Assembly (NCBI GenBank): GCA_012514545.1 | Contig: JAAZAC010000138.1 | Span: 1 to 8,624, forward strand | Source of the DNA: Actinomycetales bacterium | Lineage (GTDB): Bacteria; Actinomycetota; Actinomycetes; Actinomycetales; Cellulomonadaceae | Direction of reading: 5' to 3' | DNA: 8,624 nucleotides | Translations under genes and position numbers: made by a program | In this document: positions 5,929 to 8,624 of the stretch, piece after piece | Layout of the letters: each line of letters begins with the position of its first letter | Position numbering within the stretch: the first letter of the stretch is position 1 | The notes under the pieces: model-generated | What the model was told of the DNA's origin: nothing | Databases searched by the model: none | Seen by the model: only the letters and a program-made list of their open reading frames with translations

Positions 5929-6216
5929 TCAGCGGAGGAAGAGGCGCGTGGCCGCGGCCTCCGCGTCCGCGTACTGCTGCGCGGCGGCGCCGAGGGCGGC
6001 CTGGATCTGGTCGAGGCTCGCCTCGACGCGCTGCTGCGTCGCCGCCCAGTCCTGCACGACCTGGGCGAAGGCGGTCGCGGCCCCGCCGCGCCACGCCGCC
6101 TGGAGGTCCGTCAGGTGCCGCAGGAGCGCGGCGACCTCCGCCCGGATCGCGGCCACCGACGACCCCGCCGCCGCCCCCGCGCGCGCGACCTGCGCGCTGT
6201 CCACCTCGTAGCGCAT
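5929..6216 (-). CDS. WXG100 (ESAT-6-like) family protein
   Basis: This 95-residue protein has the length and build of WXG100 proteins, small helical hairpins that form dimers and are exported by type VII secretion. The central turn has the W-x-G motif at Trp42-Arg43-Gly44 (LQAAWRGGAATAF), flanked by two long Ala/Gln-rich amphipathic helices (about 6-38 and 47-90). Near the C-terminus, Tyr82-x-x-x-Glu86 (YADAE) fits the YxxxD/E secretion motif. There is no Sec signal, as expected. The start is ATG at 6216 with GAGGAG 5 bases upstream and a TAGCGT -10-like element farther back. No second WXG100 gene, FtsK/SpoIIIE-type EccC ATPase or large effector is in the window, so it may be a homodimeric orphan or be served by a secretion system elsewhere. 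Confidence 0.92.
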   Translation of the reverse strand: MRYEVDSAQVARAGAAAGSSVAAIRAEVAALLRHLTDLQAAWRGGAATAFAQVVQDWAATQQRVEASLDQIQAALGAAAQQYADAEAAATRLFLR

Positions 6217-6239
6217 CCCGGCTCCTCTCCCCGGCCGGG

Positions 6240-6245
6240 ACGCTA
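6240..6245 (-). promoter_or_regulatory. Putative -10 element of the WXG100 gene
   Basis: TAGCGT on the - strand fits TANNNT and predicts transcription starting near 6233, which gives a short leader of about 17 nt containing the GGAGAGGAG ribosome site. No good -35 is visible. Confidence 0.4.
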
Positions 6246-6312
6246 GGTGCGCACCGCCGGGCGCGGCGGGCGGGGCCCGGCCCGCTGGGGACGGCCGCGC
6301 GACCGCGGGCAC

Positions 6313-6360
6313 GCGTGGACGACGGCGGGCGGGCGTGGACGACGGCGGGCGGGCGTGGGC
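6313..6360. repeat. 20-bp tandem repeat, two full copies plus a partial
   Basis: A 20-base unit (GCGTGGACGACGGCGGGCGG) occurs at 6313-6332 and again without change at 6333-6352. A third partial copy starts GCGTGGGC at 6353, with a similar GTCGACGACG at 6365-6374. It lies in the gap between the HD gene and the WXG100 gene and does not encode part of either. It could be a minisatellite-type slippage product or a regulator binding array upstream of the WXG100 promoter. Confidence 0.85.
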
Positions 6361-6384
6361 CCGCGTCGACGACGAGGGGACCGG

Positions 6385-6400
6385 CCCGCCGTCGGGCGGG
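6385..6400 (-). terminator. Possible terminator of the HD-domain gene
   Basis: CCCGCC (6385-6390) and GGCGGG (6395-6400) form a 6-bp stem with a 4-base loop immediately after the HD gene stop. The stem can extend with GAC (6379-6381) to GTC (6401-6403) across a 3-base bulge. It is modest and lacks a T-tract. Confidence 0.45.
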
Positions 6401-6401
6401 G

Positions 6402-7163
6402 TCAGTCCTGCGCGTCTTCGGTGGGCTCCGCCGGGTCCGCGCCCGGGCCGAACGCGCCGGGGAACGGCATGGCCTCGAGCGCGGCGAGCTCCTTCTCGAG
6501 GCGCTGGAGCTCGGCGTCGAGATTCTGCCGCGCGGGCTCCTCCCAGGCGTGCGCGAGGGGGCTGCAGAACAGCCGGGGCCGCGCCTGGAGCCGCCGCAGG
6601 ATGGCGATGCGCGCGCGGACGAACTCCTCGACCGGGATGTGCGCGTACTCCGCGCGGATGTCCGCGACGTACGCCTTGTAGCGCTGCGGCTCGGCGGCGA
6701 GCATCGCGAGGTCCGCGTCGCAGAGGACGGCGCAGTCGTCGTCGCCGGGCGCCGGGGTGTGGCGCTCGAGGGCGGTCACGAGCTCCGCGACGCGGTCGAC
6801 GGCCCGGGCCGGCACGCCCAGCTCGCCGAGCTCGAGGCGGGCCAGGGCCGCGCTCGCGCGCTCGTCCTCGCCGCCGCGGTGCGCGTAGGAGGCCCGCTCG
6901 GCGGCGTCGAACACGGCCCCGTGGTACCAGGCCGCGAGCCGCACCAGGTCGGGCTCGTGCGCCTCCTCGGCGAGCTCGTCGACGTGCGCGAGCACCTCCG
7001 CGAGGTGCCGCGCGTTGTGGTAGCGGCGGTCGGGCTCGGTCCAGCGGGCGAGGAGCCGCTCGCCGACGCGCTCGATCTCGTCGTGGGGCGCCGTCGCGCC
7101 CGCGCCGAGGCAGGCGCGCACCCACGCCGGGACGAGCCACTGAGGTGCGTCGTGGACGCCCAT
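6402..7163 (-). CDS. HD-superfamily predicted phosphohydrolase (COG4339-like) with altered HD dyad
   Basis: This 253-residue protein resembles the COG4339 group of predicted metal-dependent HD phosphohydrolases. Motifs in order are RRYHNARHLAEVL (46-58; His49, His53), AAWYHGAVFD (77-86; His81), GEDERASAALA (98-108), a helix with His135, CDADLAML (148-155; Asp149, Asp151), YKAYVADIRAEY, and the C-terminal ARQNLDAEL. In most relatives the third motif reads WFHDAVYD; here Gly82 replaces the metal-ligand Asp of the HD pair, which could weaken or abolish catalysis. The substrate is unknown. No signal or membrane segment is present. ATG at 7163 is preferred over an in-frame TTG at 7187 because GAGAGG (7173-7178) lies 9 bases upstream of the ATG and a TACGAT -10 is appropriately placed farther back. 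The last 20 residues are acidic and disordered-looking. Confidence 0.88.
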   Translation of the reverse strand: MGVHDAPQWLVPAWVRACLGAGATAPHDEIERVGERLLARWTEPDRRYHNARHLAEVLAHVDELAEEAHEPDLVRLAAWYHGAVFDAAERASYAHRGGEDERASAALARLELGELGVPARAVDRVAELVTALERHTPAPGDDDCAVLCDADLAMLAAEPQRYKAYVADIRAEYAHIPVEEFVRARIAILRRLQARPRLFCSPLAHAWEEPARQNLDAELQRLEKELAALEAMPFPGAFGPGADPAEPTEDAQD

Positions 7164-7196
7164 GTCGACGTTCCTCTCGGGGGACAACGAGGCGTC

Positions 7197-7202
7197 ATCG
7201 TA
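7197..7202 (-). promoter_or_regulatory. Putative -10 element of the HD-domain gene
   Basis: TACGAT on the - strand, identical to the -10 proposed for the DUF3263 gene, predicts initiation near 7190. That gives a leader of about 27 nt with GAGAGG before the ATG at 7163. No clear -35 is seen. It lies in the 82-base gap after the helicase gene, so the HD gene can be expressed independently. Confidence 0.5.
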
Positions 7203-7245
7203 GCCTCGCCGCGGCGTCCGCGGGTGGGCTCCCGCGCCCGCGTGC

Positions 7246-8624
7246 TCAGGCCCCGGCGCGCAGGTCCTCGGCGTCGACGATCCGGTACGCGTAGCCCTGC
7301 TCGGCGAGGAAGCGCTGGCGGTGCGCCGCGAAGTCCTGGTCCACGGTGTCCCGGGTGACGATCGCGTAGAAGTGCGCGGTGCGCCCGTCGGCCTTGGGCC
7401 GCATGATCCGGCCGAGCCGCTGGGCCTCCTCCTGCCGGGACCCGAACGTGCCGCTGACCTGGATCGCGACGGCGGCCTCCGGCAGGTCGACGGAGAAGTT
7501 CGCGACCTTGCTCACGACGAGCCGCTCGATCTCGCCCGCGCGGAACGCCCCGAAGAGCCGCTGGCGCTCGCGGACCGTCGTCGCGCCCGTGATGAGCGGG
7601 GCGTCGAGGTGCTCGGCGAGCTCGGCGAGCTGGTCGAGGTACTGCCCGATGACGAGCACCTGCTCGCCCGCGTGCCGTGCGACGAGGCGCTCGACCACCC
7701 GGTTCTTGCCCGGCGCGGTGGCCGCGAGGCGGTAGCGCTCGTCCGGCTCGGCCGTCGCGTAGGCGAGGCGGTCGGCGTCGGGCAGGGTGAGCCGGACCTC
7801 GACGCACTCCGCGGGGGCGATCCAGCCCTGCGCCTCGATGTCCTTCCAGGGGGCGTCGAACCGCTTGGGCCCGATGAGGGAGAAGACGTCGTCCTCGCGG
7901 CCGTCCTCGCGCACCAGCGTCGCGGTGAGGCCGAGGCGGCGGCGGGCCTGCAGGTCCGCGGTCATCCGGAACACCGGCGCCGGGAGCAGGTGCACCTCGT
8001 CGTAGACGATGAGGCCCCAGTCGCGCGCGTCCAGCAGCTCCAGGTGCGGGTAGACGCCCTTCCGGCGCGTGGTGAGCACCTGGTAGGTCGCGATGGTGAC
8101 CGGGCGGACCTCCTTGCGCGCGCCCGAGTACTCGCCGATCTCGTCCTCGGTCAGGGTCGTGCGCCGCAGCAGCTCGTCGCGCCACTGGCGCGCGGCGACG
8201 GTGTTGGTGACGAGCACGAGCGTCGTCGTGCGCGAGCGGGCCATCGCGCCCGCGCCCACCAGGGTCTTCCCGGCGCCGCAGGGCAGCACGACGACGCCGC
8301 TCCCCCCGTGCCAGAAGCTCTCCACCGCCTGCTCCTGGTACGGCCGCAGGTGCCAGTCGGTGGTGTCGAGGTCGATCGGGTGCGCCTCGCCGTCGACGTA
8401 CCCGGCGAGGTCCTCGGCCGGCCAGCCGAGCTTGAGCAGCGCCTGCTTGAGGCGGCCCCGCTCGCTGGGGTGCACCGCGACGTCGTCGTCGTCGATGCGG
8501 GCGCCGAGCATGCCCGCTGTCCGCCGCGAGCGCAGCACCTCCTCGAGCACCGCGCGGTCGAGCGCGTGCAGCACGAGGCCGTGCACGGGGTGCGAGACGA
8601 GCTGCAGCCGGCCGAACCGCGCCA
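7246..8624 (-). CDS. xpb: DNA repair helicase XPB (Ercc3-like), N-terminus beyond window
   Basis: This is the C-terminal 458 or so residues of an SF2 DNA helicase of the bacterial XPB family, a 3'-to-5' translocase related to the eukaryotic repair/transcription factor. The frame is open to the window edge, where ARFGRLQLVSHPVHGL matches the region before the helicase core in mycobacterial XPB, so about 90 residues are missing. Visible motifs are the XPB N-terminal segment ending KLGWPAEDLAGYVDGEAHP, Walker A LPCGAGKT (8263-8286), DEVH box (7990-8001), GLTATLVREDG with the XPB-specific RED element, an XPB-style DAPWKDIEAQGWIAPAE, SGTFGSRQEEAQRLGR (motif VI, near 7400-7450) and RQRFLAEQGYAYRI near the end. 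A start codon cannot be placed here. Bacterial XPB is common in actinobacteria; its in vivo role is less settled than that of UvrD or UvrABC. Confidence 0.97.
   Translation of the reverse strand, partial: ARFGRLQLVSHPVHGLVLHALDRAVLEEVLRSRRTAGMLGARIDDDDVAVHPSERGRLKQALLKLGWPAEDLAGYVDGEAHPIDLDTTDWHLRPYQEQAVESFWHGGSGVVVLPCGAGKTLVGAGAMARSRTTTLVLVTNTVAARQWRDELLRRTTLTEDEIGEYSGARKEVRPVTIATYQVLTTRRKGVYPHLELLDARDWGLIVYDEVHLLPAPVFRMTADLQARRRLGLTATLVREDGREDDVFSLIGPKRFDAPWKDIEAQGWIAPAECVEVRLTLPDADRLAYATAEPDERYRLAATAPGKNRVVERLVARHAGEQVLVIGQYLDQLAELAEHLDAPLITGATTVRERQRLFGAFRAGEIERLVVSKVANFSVDLPEAAVAIQVSGTFGSRQEEAQRLGRIMRPKADGRTAHFYAIVTRDTVDQDFAAHRQRFLAEQGYAYRIVDAEDLRAGA

Noticed and set aside
5929..7140. 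403-codon - strand frame ending in the WXG100 protein
   Set aside because: The upstream two thirds is Arg/Ala/Pro-rich shadow of the HD gene and the repeat gap. The ATG at 6216 has its own strong ribosome site and gives a standard-length WXG100 protein.
7164..7187. TTG start of the HD gene, eight codons upstream
   Set aside because: The TTG would lie only a few bases from the predicted transcription start and has no ribosome site, whereas GAGAGG is placed for the ATG at 7163.
6776..8185. 469-codon - strand frame overlapping the helicase and HD genes
   Set aside because: Its translation is low-complexity Arg/Pro/Ala in a different frame from two well-recognised proteins; it is a GC-bias artefact.

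Overview
This is a high-GC (roughly 73-75%) chromosomal window from an actinobacterium. The gene content points the same way: a VirR-like LytR_C protein next to a DUF3263 protein, a stand-alone GroEL2-type chaperonin with CIRCE operators, a WXG100 protein, a bacterial XPB helicase, GTG starts and apparently leaderless genes. Base composition and protein style suggest the Cellulomonas/Micrococcales branch, but the genus is an inference.

Layout, left to right. 1-87 is the 3' end of an unidentified + strand gene. 98-937 (-) is an SGNH/GDSL hydrolase. 938-1317 is a long leader region that contains a convincing cyclic-di-GMP-I (GEMM-I) riboswitch aptamer at 1035-1121 on the + strand. The only gene downstream of it on that strand is 1318-1734, a small predicted secreted protein with two cysteines. 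That gene converges on ung (uracil-DNA glycosylase, 1740-2507, -). A perfect 17-bp inverted repeat, probably the shared terminator, lies inside the last codons of ung. A divergent promoter region (2508-2706) then serves ung on the left and a DUF3263 gene (2707-3000, +) on the right. The latter is followed by a membrane-anchored LytR_C (VirR-like) protein (3032-3649, +).

Next comes the heat-shock unit: two CIRCE operators over a recognisable promoter (3664-3726), a leader of about 145 nt, groEL (3845-5473, +) and a strong 15-bp-stem terminator (5488-5521). The right-hand half is all on the - strand: DUF4031 (5550-5828), a WXG100/ESAT-6-like protein (5929-6216), a 185-nt gap with a 20-bp tandem repeat, an HD-superfamily protein with an altered HD dyad (6402-7163), and the C-terminal part of an XPB/Ercc3 helicase (7246 to the window edge).

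Most of the window is ordinary core genome (DNA repair, proteostasis, envelope). The parts most worth attention are the c-di-GMP riboswitch linked to an uncharacterised secreted protein, the terminator embedded in the ung coding sequence, the likely leaderless GTG starts, the HD-to-HG substitution, and the lone WXG100 protein with its C-terminal secretion motif. No mobile element, CRISPR array, tRNA or rRNA was seen.
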